From assembly GCF_001189295.1 (NCBI RefSeq), contig NZ_CP012159.1, positions 9,904,501 through 9,968,500 on the forward strand: 64,000 bases of DNA, written 5' to 3'. The position numbers were made by a program, and so were the translations under genes. Shown one piece after another: positions 1 to 8,516 of this stretch (the first letter of the stretch is position 1; the number at the start of each line of letters is the position of its first letter). The notes under the pieces were generated by a model. That model was not told the origin of the DNA. It made no database searches and was given only the letters and a program-made list of their open reading frames with translations. The DNA comes from Chondromyces crocatus. Its GTDB lineage: Bacteria > Myxococcota_A > Polyangia > Polyangiales > Polyangiaceae.

Positions 1-1
1 C

Positions 2-694
2 TACGACATCATGGCCAAGCTCCCCATGGGCAACAACCGCGCCCTCCCCACCCTGAACGGGCTCCTGGAGCAGGCCGACTTCGTCTCACTGCACGTCCCC
101 GAGACCCCCGAGACGCGCAACCTGATCAACGCCGACGCCATCGCCCACATGAAGAAGGGCGCCTGCCTCCTCAACGCCAGCCGAGGCACCGTGGTCGACA
201 TCCACGCCCTCGCCGAGGCACTGAAATCCGAACACGTCGGCGGCGCCGCCATCGACGTCTACCCCGAGGAGCCCGAGGCCAACGGCGCCGCGTTCGAGAC
301 CGAGCTGCAGAACCTGCCCAACGTCATCCTCACCCCGCACATCGGCGGCTCCACCGAGGAAGCGCAGGAAGCCATCGGCCACGAGGTCTCCCACAGCCTG
401 GCGCACTTCGAGACCAGTGGCGCCACCACCGGCGCCGTCAACTTCCCGCGCGTCGACCTGCCCCCGCGCCGCGGTACGCACCGCCTGCTCAACGTGCACC
501 GCAACGTCCCCGGCGTGCTCCGCGACGTGAACCAGATCGTCTCGGACCTCGACGCCAACATCAACAGCCAGGTCCTCGCGACCGACAACAACATCGGCTA
601 CCTGATCATCGACATGGAGAAGAACGTCTCCATGGAGGTCAGCCGCCGCATCGCCGCGCTGAAGACCAACATCCGCACCCGGGTGCTCTACTAG
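2..694 (+). CDS. serA: D-3-phosphoglycerate dehydrogenase, C-terminal part
   Basis: This is the C-terminal part of the enzyme that oxidises 3-phosphoglycerate to 3-phosphohydroxypyruvate, the first step of serine synthesis. The 5' end lies before the window and the frame is open from base 2. Visible are the end of the NAD-binding region with NASRGTVVD, the catalytic-His region TPHIGGSTEEAQE, and a C-terminal ACT-type regulatory domain that starts near HRNVPGVLRDVNQI and ends in TRVLY, as in E. coli-type SerA. The domain order and the ending match short (E. coli-type) SerA proteins, so serine feedback through the ACT domain is likely. The next gene, 53 bases downstream on the same strand, is a D-2-hydroxyglutarate-dehydrogenase-like flavoprotein, a functionally sensible partner. 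Confidence 0.95.
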   Translation, partial: YDIMAKLPMGNNRALPTLNGLLEQADFVSLHVPETPETRNLINADAIAHMKKGACLLNASRGTVVDIHALAEALKSEHVGGAAIDVYPEEPEANGAAFETELQNLPNVILTPHIGGSTEEAQEAIGHEVSHSLAHFETSGATTGAVNFPRVDLPPRRGTHRLLNVHRNVPGVLRDVNQIVSDLDANINSQVLATDNNIGYLIIDMEKNVSMEVSRRIAALKTNIRTRVLY

Positions 695-747
695 CCCCCG
701 AGCCCCCGCAGCTTGCCCCGCCTCGCCCCCCACGGTACCGAGGCGGC

Positions 748-2187
748 ATGGCGGCCCTCCCCGAAGCCTTTCTCTCCGCGATCCAGGCGGATTTCCCTCC
801 CGACTTCCTCTCCCTCGACCCCGGGGATCTCGCCACCTACGGACGCGACTGGACCAAGGTCCACGCCCCTCACCCGGGCGCCATCGCCCTCCCCCGCACC
901 ACCGACGAGGTCTCGCGCCTCCTGCGCCTGTGCAGCGCGCATGGCGTCCCCGTCGTCCCCTCGGGCGGGCGCACGGGCCTCGCTGGCGGCGCCGTCGCAG
1001 CCCATGGCGAGCTGGTCGTCTCCCTCGACCGCATGCGCCACCTCGGCCCCGTGGACCTCCTCGGCGGCACCGTCCGCGTCCAGGCCGGCGCCGTCACGGA
1101 GGCCGTCCACCAGCACTGCGCCACGCACGGCCTCACCTGGCCCGTCGACTTCGCCTCCAAGGGCTCCAGCCAGGTCGGCGGCAACATCGCCACGAACGCC
1201 GGCGGCGTGAAGGTCATCCGCTACGGCCTCACCCGCCAGTGGGTCCTCGGCCTCCAGGTCGTCCTCGCCAGCGGCGAGGTCCTCGAACTCGGTGGCGCCC
1301 TCGAGAAGAACAACACCGGCCTCGACCTCCGCCAGCTCTTCATCGGCAGCGAAGGCACCCTCGGCATCATCACCGAGGCCACGCTCAAGCTCACCCGCCT
1401 CCCCGGCCACCTCGACGTCCTCCTCTTCGCCGTCCCTGACCTCGCCGGCGTCCTCTCCCTCTTCCGTGAAGCCCGCATGGGCGGGGCCATCGCCCCGGGT
1501 GCCGGCCTCGAACCGGGCCGCGGGCCGTTCACCATCACCGCCTACGAGTTCTTCACCGAGCGCTGCCTCGATCGCGTGAGGCGCCACCGCAACGTCCGCA
1601 ACCCCCTCTCCGCGCCCTCGGACTACTATGTCCTCCTCGAGGTCGAGAACGCCCACCGCGACGCCCTCGAAGCGTGGGTCGCCTCCCTCTTCGAGCGCGA
1701 GCTGGTCACCGACGGCACCCTCGCCCAGCACTCCTCGCAGGCCGCCGAGCTATGGACCTTGCGCGAAGGCATCAGCGAGAGCCTCTCGGCCACTGGCCTC
1801 CCCCACAAGAACGACGTCGCTCTCCCCATCGCCGAGCTCTCCGGCTTCTGCGCCGCCCTCGACGACCTCTTCGCGCGCCGCTACCCCGGCTGGGAGATCT
1901 GCCTCTTCGGCCACATCGGCGATGGCAACCTCCACATCAACGTGATGAAGCCCGACGACCTGACCCGCGAGCAGTTCCTCCAGCGCACCCACGAGGCCGA
2001 TCACGACATCTTCGCGCTGGTGAAGGCCCACCACGGCAGCATCTCCGCCGAGCACGGCATCGGCCTGCTCAAGAAGGACTACCTCACTTACACCCGAGGC
2101 CCCGGCGAGCTGACGCTCATGCGCACCCTCAAGCGCGCACTCGACCCGCAGAACCTCCTCAACCCTGGCAAGATCCTCGATCCCTGA
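748..2187 (+). CDS. FAD-linked D-2-hydroxyacid (D-2-hydroxyglutarate-like) dehydrogenase
   Basis: A 479-aa flavoprotein of the GlcD/D-lactate/D-2-hydroxyglutarate dehydrogenase family. The N-terminal PCMH-type FAD-binding domain (about 40-215) has the motif PSGGRTGLAGGAV at 71-83. The C-terminal FAD-oxidase domain carries HIGDGNLH at 389-396, a typical metal/substrate motif, and HHGSISAEHGIG near the end. It lacks an Fe-S domain, unlike D2HGDH fusions. Start ATG 748 follows a GAGGCGGC ribosome site. SerA can reduce 2-oxoglutarate to D-2-hydroxyglutarate, and in other bacteria a D2HGDH re-oxidises it to pull serine synthesis forward; the adjacency to serA supports that substrate here. D-lactate or glycolate remain alternatives. 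Confidence 0.85.
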   Translation: MAALPEAFLSAIQADFPPDFLSLDPGDLATYGRDWTKVHAPHPGAIALPRTTDEVSRLLRLCSAHGVPVVPSGGRTGLAGGAVAAHGELVVSLDRMRHLGPVDLLGGTVRVQAGAVTEAVHQHCATHGLTWPVDFASKGSSQVGGNIATNAGGVKVIRYGLTRQWVLGLQVVLASGEVLELGGALEKNNTGLDLRQLFIGSEGTLGIITEATLKLTRLPGHLDVLLFAVPDLAGVLSLFREARMGGAIAPGAGLEPGRGPFTITAYEFFTERCLDRVRRHRNVRNPLSAPSDYYVLLEVENAHRDALEAWVASLFERELVTDGTLAQHSSQAAELWTLREGISESLSATGLPHKNDVALPIAELSGFCAALDDLFARRYPGWEICLFGHIGDGNLHINVMKPDDLTREQFLQRTHEADHDIFALVKAHHGSISAEHGIGLLKKDYLTYTRGPGELTLMRTLKRALDPQNLLNPGKILDP

Positions 2188-2189
2188 GC

Positions 2190-2224
2190 GGCGCCGTCAG
2201 CGCGACCTCCCGCACCGCGGCGCC
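2190..2224. terminator. Possible hairpin between convergent genes
   Basis: A 7-bp perfect inverted repeat (GGCGCCG/CGGCGCC) with a 21-nt loop lies between the 3' ends of the flavoprotein gene and pdxJ. There is no T tract, so it is only a weak candidate for a two-way terminator. Confidence 0.3.
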
Positions 2225-2247
2225 CCCCTCGCACGAGCGTCTTCCTC

Positions 2248-2979
2248 TCAGGGCTTCTTCGCAGGAGCGACCGCCTGCAAGTAGTCCTTCACCGACCGCT
2301 CCATCCCCACCTCCAGCGCGTGCACCGTCAGGTGGTGTCCGATCGACACCTCCAGGATCTCGGGCGCCTCCTGCACCAGCGGTCCCAGGTTCTCCACCGT
2401 CAGATCGTGCCCCGCGTTCACCCCCACACCGACCGCTTGCGCTGCCTTCACCGTCGCCACGATCCGGTCCAGCTCGACGCGGTAGTCCCCCGCGTCGAAC
2501 GCCTGCGCGTACGGCCCCGTGTAGATCTCCACCCGGTCTGCGCCGATGGCCGCGGCCTGAGGCATCACCTTCGGATCGGCCTCCACGAACAGGCTCGAAC
2601 GCACCCCGATCTCCTTCAGCTTCCGCAGCACGGGCTCCAGCAGGAAACCCCAGCGCCCCACGTCCCATCCGCGGTGTGACGTGATCTCTCCGGGCGTCAC
2701 CGGCACCAGCGTGCACTGCGTCGGCCTGCAGGTCATCACGAGGTCGAGGAACTCTTCCCGCAGATCGCCCTCGAAGTTCGTCTCCACCGTCGTGATCTGC
2801 GCCGCCACCGCCCGCGCATCGTCGGGCGTGATGTGGCGCTGATCGGCGCGCGGATGCACGGTGATGCCGTGCGCACCCCACCCCACGATGCGCCGAGCGA
2901 AATCGAGCACATCGGGGGCGTTGCCTCCCCGGGAGTTGCGGATGAGGGCGAGCTTGTTGACGTTGACGCTGAGCTTCAT
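2248..2979 (-). CDS. pdxJ: Pyridoxine 5'-phosphate synthase
   Basis: A 243-aa protein, the usual PdxJ length. It condenses 3-amino-2-oxopropyl phosphate with 1-deoxyxylulose 5-phosphate to give pyridoxine 5'-phosphate, the last ring-forming step of the DXP-dependent vitamin B6 pathway. Recognisable family features are the N-terminal MKLSVNVNKLALIRNSRGG, the phosphate/substrate motif ITVHPRADQRHI and the TIM-barrel segment RVEIYTGPYA; the segment NAGHDLTVENL lies toward the end. It converges on the flavoprotein gene and is the last gene of a minus-strand run that begins near 7340. Its presence implies de novo B6 synthesis by the PdxA/PdxJ route rather than by PdxS/PdxT. Confidence 0.96.
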   Translation of the reverse strand: MKLSVNVNKLALIRNSRGGNAPDVLDFARRIVGWGAHGITVHPRADQRHITPDDARAVAAQITTVETNFEGDLREEFLDLVMTCRPTQCTLVPVTPGEITSHRGWDVGRWGFLLEPVLRKLKEIGVRSSLFVEADPKVMPQAAAIGADRVEIYTGPYAQAFDAGDYRVELDRIVATVKAAQAVGVGVNAGHDLTVENLGPLVQEAPEILEVSIGHHLTVHALEVGMERSVKDYLQAVAPAKKP

Positions 2980-3030
2980 CGGGACCGCTCGCCGCTCTAC
3001 ACCCGCGGAGGGCGCCCCGCCACTCTGGCG

Positions 3031-4944
3031 TCAGGGGACGCGCGTCACCCGGTTCAGCGCCGGCGGCGACACCGGCGAGTGCGACGCGAAGTATGCCTCC
3101 ACGGCGTCGATGTCGAGCACGCCGCCGACCCGATCCGTACCCAGCGTCAGCACGGTCAAGCCATCTCCCCCGCTCCCGTTGTAGCTGTTCACGACCACCC
3201 GGTAGGGCTGCGCCGGGACGATCGGCACCCCGTCGAGCTGCATCGACGCCGCGTTCACGTGAGTGCCTTCCGGCGCGCCGATGCTGTACGTGTACGAGAA
3301 CCCCTGCGACGGGTGCAGGATGTTGAGCGCGAGCGAGCCATTCTCGTGGATGAACTGCTGCTCGAGCAGGTCCTTGAGCTGCGCGCCCGTGAGCGTCACC
3401 ACCACCAGGTTGTTTCCGAACGGCTGCACCAAGAACAGCTCGCCGAAGGTCACGATCCCGTTCGTCTGTTCCCCCGGAGCCGCAGCGAACGACAGGTTCG
3501 CTCGCACGCCGCCCGGGTTCATGAAGGCCACCTGGGCGCCACCGGCCATGGGATCCTGCGTCACCGCCAGCATCGCGTCGGCGACCACGAACCCCATCGT
3601 CGTCTGACCGGCCGAGTCGGCATTCCTCGTCAGGTTGGCGGTGATCATTCCCACCTGCCGGCTGGCAACGGGCGTGACCAGCTCCTGGTAGCCGCTCACG
3701 AAGTCGTCGAGGACCACGTCGGCCTGATCACGGGTGACGATGACGTTCTCCGCGTGCGCGGCGATCACATCGCCGGTGGCGCGGTCGATGGTCAGATCGA
3801 TGTCGGTGATCAGGCGCCCGAAGGAGGCAGCGCTGGTCACGATCTTCCCGCCGATGATGCAGTTGTAGGCGTGATGCGTGTGACCGGAGACGATGACGTC
3901 CACCGCCGGAGACATCGCCTCGGCGATCTGCACGATGGGGCCGGAGATGCCAGGGCAGTTGTTGAACGAACCGGTGGGCTGACCGCCCTCGTGGAGGAGA
4001 ACCACGATCGTCTCGACGCCCTGGGCTTGCAGTACGGGCACCAGTGCATTCACCGTCGCGGCCTCGTTCGTGAAGGTGAGCCCCTCGATGCCGAGCGGCG
4101 AGACGATGCTCGGGGTGTCCTCGAGGGTCATCCCGATGAAGGCCACCTTGACCCCCTCGAAGTCGCGGATGGCATACGGCGGGAACAAGGTCTCGCTCAT
4201 GGGCACGTCGGTGAAGACGTTCGCCGAGAGGAACTGGAAGGTCGCGCCTGCGAAGGGCGTCCCGTCGGCGCAGCCATGGACGGGATGGCAGCCCCCCGCC
4301 TGCATGCGCATGAGCTCCAGGGCGCCCTTGTCGAACTCGTGGTTGCCGACACCGTTGAAATCCAGGCCGACCAGGTTCATCGCCTCGATCGTCGGCTCGT
4401 CATGGAAGAGTGCCGAGAGGAGTGGCGAACCGCCGATCAGATCGCCAGCGGACACCACCACGGTGTTCGGGTTCTGGGCCCGGAGCGCGTCGAGGTGCGT
4501 CGCGAGGAAGGCCACGCCGCCCGCGTTGACGTTGGTCCCGTCGGGTCGGGTGATCCTGCCGTTGCTGCCCGCGGGGGGTTCCATGTGACCGTGCAGATCG
4601 TTGAACGCGAGGATCTGGACCTGGACGCTTCCACCGGCGCCGCCCTGCCCCCCCTGTCCACCGTCTCCGCCGATCCCACCGCTGCCGCCGACGCCGCCGT
4701 GTCCCCCTTGACCCCCTTCGCCGCCCTGGTTGACCCCTCCGAGCCCACCTTGCCCATGCCCCCCGTCACCGCTCGCGCTGGTCGTGGTGCTCGTCGTGGT
4801 GCTCGTCGTCGCCGCGGCCCCGTCGTCGTCTCCGCCGCATCCAGGCTGTGCAAGCAGCGCAGCAGCCAGGAAAACGCCCAGGGAAGAGAGACCGAGGCAA
4901 CGAGAACGGAGAGAGAAAGCGGGGCGAGGAGGCGTCAGGGTCAT
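3031..4944 (-). CDS. Secreted 5'-nucleotidase / metallophosphatase lipoprotein (UshA/YfkN-type)
   Basis: A 637-aa protein. I chose the ATG at 4944 because it gives a signal peptide ending in a lipobox-like LLAQPGC; the longer frame adds an unconvincing leader and opens with TTG. After the lipid Cys comes a Thr/Ser stretch and a long Gly-rich spacer (about residues 40-100). The calcineurin-like domain follows, with AFNDLHGHMEP, GDLIGG, GVGNHEFDKG and SGHTHHAYNC, which supply the usual two-metal ligands. The C-terminal 5'-nucleotidase domain contains NPGGVRANL. The likely role is extracytoplasmic hydrolysis of nucleotides or 2',3'-cyclic nucleotides for phosphate and nucleoside scavenging; the exact substrate cannot be read from the sequence. 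Confidence 0.9.
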   Translation of the reverse strand: MTLTPPRPAFSLRSRCLGLSSLGVFLAAALLAQPGCGGDDDGAAATTSTTTSTTTSASGDGGHGQGGLGGVNQGGEGGQGGHGGVGGSGGIGGDGGQGGQGGAGGSVQVQILAFNDLHGHMEPPAGSNGRITRPDGTNVNAGGVAFLATHLDALRAQNPNTVVVSAGDLIGGSPLLSALFHDEPTIEAMNLVGLDFNGVGNHEFDKGALELMRMQAGGCHPVHGCADGTPFAGATFQFLSANVFTDVPMSETLFPPYAIRDFEGVKVAFIGMTLEDTPSIVSPLGIEGLTFTNEAATVNALVPVLQAQGVETIVVLLHEGGQPTGSFNNCPGISGPIVQIAEAMSPAVDVIVSGHTHHAYNCIIGGKIVTSAASFGRLITDIDLTIDRATGDVIAAHAENVIVTRDQADVVLDDFVSGYQELVTPVASRQVGMITANLTRNADSAGQTTMGFVVADAMLAVTQDPMAGGAQVAFMNPGGVRANLSFAAAPGEQTNGIVTFGELFLVQPFGNNLVVVTLTGAQLKDLLEQQFIHENGSLALNILHPSQGFSYTYSIGAPEGTHVNAASMQLDGVPIVPAQPYRVVVNSYNGSGGDGLTVLTLGTDRVGGVLDIDAVEAYFASHSPVSPPALNRVTRVP

Positions 4945-5039
4945 GGGTCGACTCTCTGCTGACCACAGGCAGGAGGCATGCCGCTGCTCATCACCCCGCC
5001 GTGGACCGTGGGGCACCATCGAGGAAAGCCCCTTCGGCG

Positions 5040-6071
5040 TCAAACGGTCAGCACGAGCTTCCCGACCGTCGTCCCCGACTCGATGGCGCGGTGCGCGTCA
5101 GCAACCTGCGCCAGCGGGTAGGTCTTCAAAGGCGGCGTCGTGAGCTTTCCTTCTTCGACCCAGCCGAGGAGCTGATCCATCGCCTCTTTCAGGAGATCGG
5201 CGCGCGGGAACAGGTACGACAGGTTGAAGGCGAGCACGCTCTTGTTGTCGTTGCACAGGTCGAGAGGACTGAAACGGGGCGTGCGCACGAAATCGACCGC
5301 GAGCTTCACGTAGTCGGGTCGACCCCCGCGGCGCGGCATCATGGTGTGGAAGCCGTAGACGATCAGCCTGCCGCCCGGCCCGAGGTGCTTGTAGCTGTGC
5401 CGGAGCGTCTCGGCGCCGTTCGCGTCGAGGACGATGTCGTAGCCATCCGGCGCGTGGCGTGCGGCCGTCTCCCAGAGCGGCTCGCTGCGCTTGTCGATCA
5501 CCACGTCGGCGCCGAGCTGCCGTGCCGCTTCCACCTTGTGGCTGGCGCCGACGACACCGACCACGAAGCAACCCGCGAGGCGGGCGATCTGGATGAGCGC
5601 GCTCCCCACACCCCCCGCAGCGGAGTGGATGAGGATCTTCATCCCCGGCCGAAGGCGGACCAGCTCGTGGAGCGCGTACCACGCGGTGAGGTGGACGGCG
5701 GGGAAGGCGGCTGCCTCCTCGACCTTGAGGCGAGAAGGCCGCGCGAAGACCTGGTGCCGGGGAACGACGACCTGGCTCGCGTACCCCCCGAAGCGCGTGA
5801 CGGCGAGGACGCGGGCGCCCGCCTTGAGATCCTTCACGCCCTCGCCCACCGCGGCGACCGTGCCAGCGACCTCGAAGCCCGGGGTGATGGGCCAGCCGAC
5901 GTACTTCTTCGCCGACTCGTAGAGACCCATGCGGACGACGCAGTCTGCGTAGTTCACGCCCGCAGCTTCGACGGCGATCTGGACCTCGCCAGGACCAGGC
6001 GTCGGATCGGGGTGCTCTTCGAGACGGAGGACGTCGTAGCTGCCAGCGCTGGGGATGACGATCTTGCGCAC
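5040..6071 (-). CDS. Zinc-independent MDR oxidoreductase (quinone reductase / VAT-1-like)
   Basis: A 343-aa NAD(P)H-dependent medium-chain dehydrogenase/reductase. It has the GroES-like N-terminal domain (about 1-125) and a Rossmann domain with the nucleotide-binding segment HSAAGGVGSALIQIARLAG. It lacks the Cys/His zinc ligands of alcohol dehydrogenases, as quinone oxidoreductases and VAT-1 homologues do; the LGPGGRLIVYGFHTMMPRR segment resembles VAT-1 proteins. The start is GTG at 6071. It lies 10 bases after the small ORF upstream in the same direction, so it is probably cotranscribed with that ORF and the lipase-like gene. The substrate is unknown; an enone or quinone is likely. Confidence 0.85.
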   Translation of the reverse strand: MRKIVIPSAGSYDVLRLEEHPDPTPGPGEVQIAVEAAGVNYADCVVRMGLYESAKKYVGWPITPGFEVAGTVAAVGEGVKDLKAGARVLAVTRFGGYASQVVVPRHQVFARPSRLKVEEAAAFPAVHLTAWYALHELVRLRPGMKILIHSAAGGVGSALIQIARLAGCFVVGVVGASHKVEAARQLGADVVIDKRSEPLWETAARHAPDGYDIVLDANGAETLRHSYKHLGPGGRLIVYGFHTMMPRRGGRPDYVKLAVDFVRTPRFSPLDLCNDNKSVLAFNLSYLFPRADLLKEAMDQLLGWVEEGKLTTPPLKTYPLAQVADAHRAIESGTTVGKLVLTV

Positions 6072-6081
6072 GGCGTCTCTC

Positions 6082-6378
6082 TTACTCCATCCCGTGGCGC
6101 TTGGGCGGCTCGTCGTGTCGTTGCCTCTCGACCGTCTCCATCACCACGTCGAGCGAGTCGCCCACCACGCGGTTCACCAGGCGGATGACATCGTGGGTGC
6201 TGGAGACGACGAGATCATGCACCTCGTGGATGCCCTTCACGGGCACGGCGATGGCCGGGATCTGCTCCAGCACCGCGAAGGGGCGGCGAGCCAGCTCTTT
6301 CTGCACGCGCTCCACCCGCCGCGACCCGTGCTCGACGGCATCTTGCACCAGGGACTTCAGCCCCCTCCACCGTTCCAT
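6082..6378 (-). CDS. Small conserved-looking protein overlapping the lipase gene
   Basis: A 98-aa protein of unknown function that reads MERWRGLKSLVQDAVEHGSR and is mostly helical and amphipathic, with a charged C-terminal end. I chose the internal ATG at 6378, which overlaps the end of the upstream hydrolase gene by 22 bases; a longer start at 6399 is possible. The stop lies 10 bases before the GTG of the MDR oxidoreductase gene. The nested spacing within an evident operon, rather than any domain, is the main support. Translational coupling to the hydrolase is likely, so it may be a partner or chaperone of that enzyme. Confidence 0.6.
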   Translation of the reverse strand: MERWRGLKSLVQDAVEHGSRRVERVQKELARRPFAVLEQIPAIAVPVKGIHEVHDLVVSSTHDVIRLVNRVVGDSLDVVMETVERQRHDEPPKRHGME

Positions 6379-7340
6379 CCTGCCTCCCTCTCGCACCACG
6401 CGCGGATCTGCGCGTACACCTCGAGATCACGGGTCAACCGCAGGTGCCCCATGCCCGGCATGACGCGCACGTGCTCTTGCGGCAGCGGCTGACAGCGATC
6501 CGCCGTCCGGGCCCGCCCCGTCGCGCTGGGGACCGGCACCAGGGCGTCGCCGAACAGGAGCTGCATGCGCGGGTCGTCCGAGAGCGTCCCGGCGACGAGG
6601 TGATGGCGCATGTGCGGCAAAAGTGGCACCGGATGTCGTCCGTTGGTCAGCAGTGCGTCGGGGTCGGCGCCTTCCCAGTCTTCCTGGCGCAGGTAGCCGT
6701 AGCGCAGGTCCTTCACCCCGCTGCTGCGCAGGTTCACGAGATCTCCGAGCAAGACCGAGACTGGATCGGGGACCTTGCGAAGCGCCCAGGCGAGCGCGTT
6801 TCCTGCTCGTTCGAGCGGGGCGCCGAGATGAGGCGATCCGAGGTAGATGGCGCGGCGCGCGAGGGGCAACCAGCGGCTCCCGCCGCGCACGCTGGCAGCG
6901 TGGGTGGCACTCCGGAGGACGAGCCCGCCCATGCTGTGTCCGAGGAGGGTCAGCTCGTCGAGCGGCGCCGGATAGGCAGCGACGAGCTGCTCCAGCAGCG
7001 AATCGAGCGCCTCACCGTTCTCGGAGATGTGCCGGCCGGTGTTGTAACGGAGGGTGAAGGGCGTGTAGCCGAGGTCCCTCGCGAGGAAGGAGCCGTAGCT
7101 CTCGCCACCGGGCATGTCCCAGCAAGCCTCCGTATCCGTCAGGCCATGGACGAGCACGACGACCCGTGACGTGGGTGCGGGGACGATCGCCTCGAGCTGG
7201 AGGAGTTCGAGCGGCAGGGGCGAGCCACCGCGAATGATCTGCATGGGGATCGCGAGCCCGTTGCCGGTTCGCGCCAGGTGGTCCCCCACGACCCCGTTGA
7301 GCACCCCGAGCAACCGATCGACGACTTGGGTCCTCGTCAT
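6357..7340 (-). CDS. Alpha/beta hydrolase, triacylglycerol-lipase-like
   Basis: A 327-aa alpha/beta hydrolase. It shows the oxyanion-hole segment VVLVHGLTDTEACW and the nucleophile elbow LLGHSMGGLVLRS, typical of bacterial lipases and esterases that resemble PGAP1/EstA proteins; MPGMGHLRLTRD near the C-terminus offers the catalytic His. There is no clear signal peptide, so it is probably cytoplasmic or peripheral. It begins a minus-strand group (hydrolase, small ORF, MDR oxidoreductase, and then the nucleotidase and pdxJ). The acyl substrate cannot be told from sequence. Confidence 0.85.
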   Translation of the reverse strand: MTRTQVVDRLLGVLNGVVGDHLARTGNGLAIPMQIIRGGSPLPLELLQLEAIVPAPTSRVVVLVHGLTDTEACWDMPGGESYGSFLARDLGYTPFTLRYNTGRHISENGEALDSLLEQLVAAYPAPLDELTLLGHSMGGLVLRSATHAASVRGGSRWLPLARRAIYLGSPHLGAPLERAGNALAWALRKVPDPVSVLLGDLVNLRSSGVKDLRYGYLRQEDWEGADPDALLTNGRHPVPLLPHMRHHLVAGTLSDDPRMQLLFGDALVPVPSATGRARTADRCQPLPQEHVRVMPGMGHLRLTRDLEVYAQIRAWCEREAGWNGGGG

Positions 7341-7454
7341 GCTTCGAGCATGGTGTCATGAAACGACGTAACCTCCGACCAGCGCGAGCACCCGTGAGAA
7401 CGCTTGCTTCCCAGGGAGGAGCCGCGCAGGCTGCCCGGCGGAGGTCTGCGGTCC

Positions 7455-8465
7455 ATGCATCGCGTCCGGTTCGAGCGTCATGAAGGGAGCGGCTTCCCGC
7501 TCCGCGTGGTCTTCCCCGATGGCTCCTGGCTGGGCGTGAACCGCGACCACCAGGGACTCCACAGCGGAGACGCTCACGGGCGCATCACCCAGATCCTCGA
7601 AGCCGGAAGATTCAAAGCCGCGAACCCGCGACAGTTCGCGAGGGCGTACAGACGCGTGTTCGGACAGTCGATCCGGGCTCACGCGACGACGGCCACCGTC
7701 CCGAGAGAGAGCAGCGTGCCCCTGGATTACGTCGACAGGGGCTCCGCAGGCGGCCATGGCGCGACCCCAGCGCCACCTCGGCTCCCTGCGAACGCTGTGG
7801 AGAAGACGCTCCCCAGCGCGTCACGCCACGCCGATCCGCGCGTGCGAGAGCCCAGCCCATCGCGCCACTCCGATCCGCACGTGCGGGAACCCAGCCCATC
7901 GCGCCATTCCGAGTCAGGCGCATCAGGCACCCGCGGGCTGCGTCCCTCCGAGCCGCTCTTGCAGGATCCCTTCGCCGAGCGGCCCCTCGCGTCACCGCCA
8001 CGGACAGGCGGGATCCGCGCGCTCTTCTACCCCGATCCAGCGCGCACGGGCTCGCTCGGGCTGCTGATCGTCCGTGTCGCCGCAGGCCTCGTGCTGATGC
8101 CGCACGGCATTTACAAGGCGCTCGACGCCGCACAGAGCCTCGCTCGCGGGCTCGCCGCCAAGGGCCTCCCTGCGCCGCTCACGCTCGCATGGTGCGCGAC
8201 GCTGGCCGAGCTGGTGGGAGGAGCGCTGGTGGCCCTCGGCCTGCTCACCCGGCCCGCAGCGGTGACGGCGTGCATCACCATGGTGGTCGCCTGGTCGACT
8301 TCTCACCTCGGGGATGCGCGGTTCATCGGCCTGGGGAAGGGCGCGGCGTTCGAGTACCCCCTGCTCTTGTCGCTGCTGTTCCTCGCAATCGCCATCAGTG
8401 GCCCAGGGCGGTATTCGCTGGATGCGATGCTCTTCGACCTCAGACCTCACCGAAATCGACGCTGA
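7455..8465 (+). CDS. DoxX-family membrane protein with an unusual N-terminal extension
   Basis: A 336-aa protein. ATG 7455 is preferred over the upstream in-frame start because GGAGG lies 10 bases before it. The N-terminal part (about 1-75) is a soluble unknown domain (VVFPDGSWLGVNRDHQGLHS). Then comes a Pro/Ser/Arg linker with two and a third copies of a 13-aa unit RHxDPxVREPSPS. From about residue 190 it is a DoxX-like domain with four hydrophobic segments, GLLIVRVAAGLVLMPHG, LAELVGGALVALGLLTRP and later helices. DoxX proteins are small membrane proteins linked to redox and thiol stress; the extension is not a usual part of them. Confidence 0.8.
   Translation: MHRVRFERHEGSGFPLRVVFPDGSWLGVNRDHQGLHSGDAHGRITQILEAGRFKAANPRQFARAYRRVFGQSIRAHATTATVPRESSVPLDYVDRGSAGGHGATPAPPRLPANAVEKTLPSASRHADPRVREPSPSRHSDPHVREPSPSRHSESGASGTRGLRPSEPLLQDPFAERPLASPPRTGGIRALFYPDPARTGSLGLLIVRVAAGLVLMPHGIYKALDAAQSLARGLAAKGLPAPLTLAWCATLAELVGGALVALGLLTRPAAVTACITMVVAWSTSHLGDARFIGLGKGAAFEYPLLLSLLFLAIAISGPGRYSLDAMLFDLRPHRNRR
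7824..7913 (+). repeat. 39-bp in-frame tandem repeat inside the DoxX fusion gene
   Basis: Two full 39-bp units (7824-7862, 7863-7901) and the start of a third differ at only a few positions. Being a multiple of three, they add a 13-aa unit to the linker between the soluble and membrane parts without breaking the frame. Confidence 0.85.
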
Positions 8466-8516
8466 ACGCCTTCACGCACGACGCGCGGTCCAGGTCGGTG
8501 CCGTGGCGGAGGGGCG

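Noticed and set aside
2833..4962. 709-aa + frame opposite the 5'-nucleotidase gene
   Set aside because: His/Arg-rich shadow; the minus frame has all metallophosphatase motifs.
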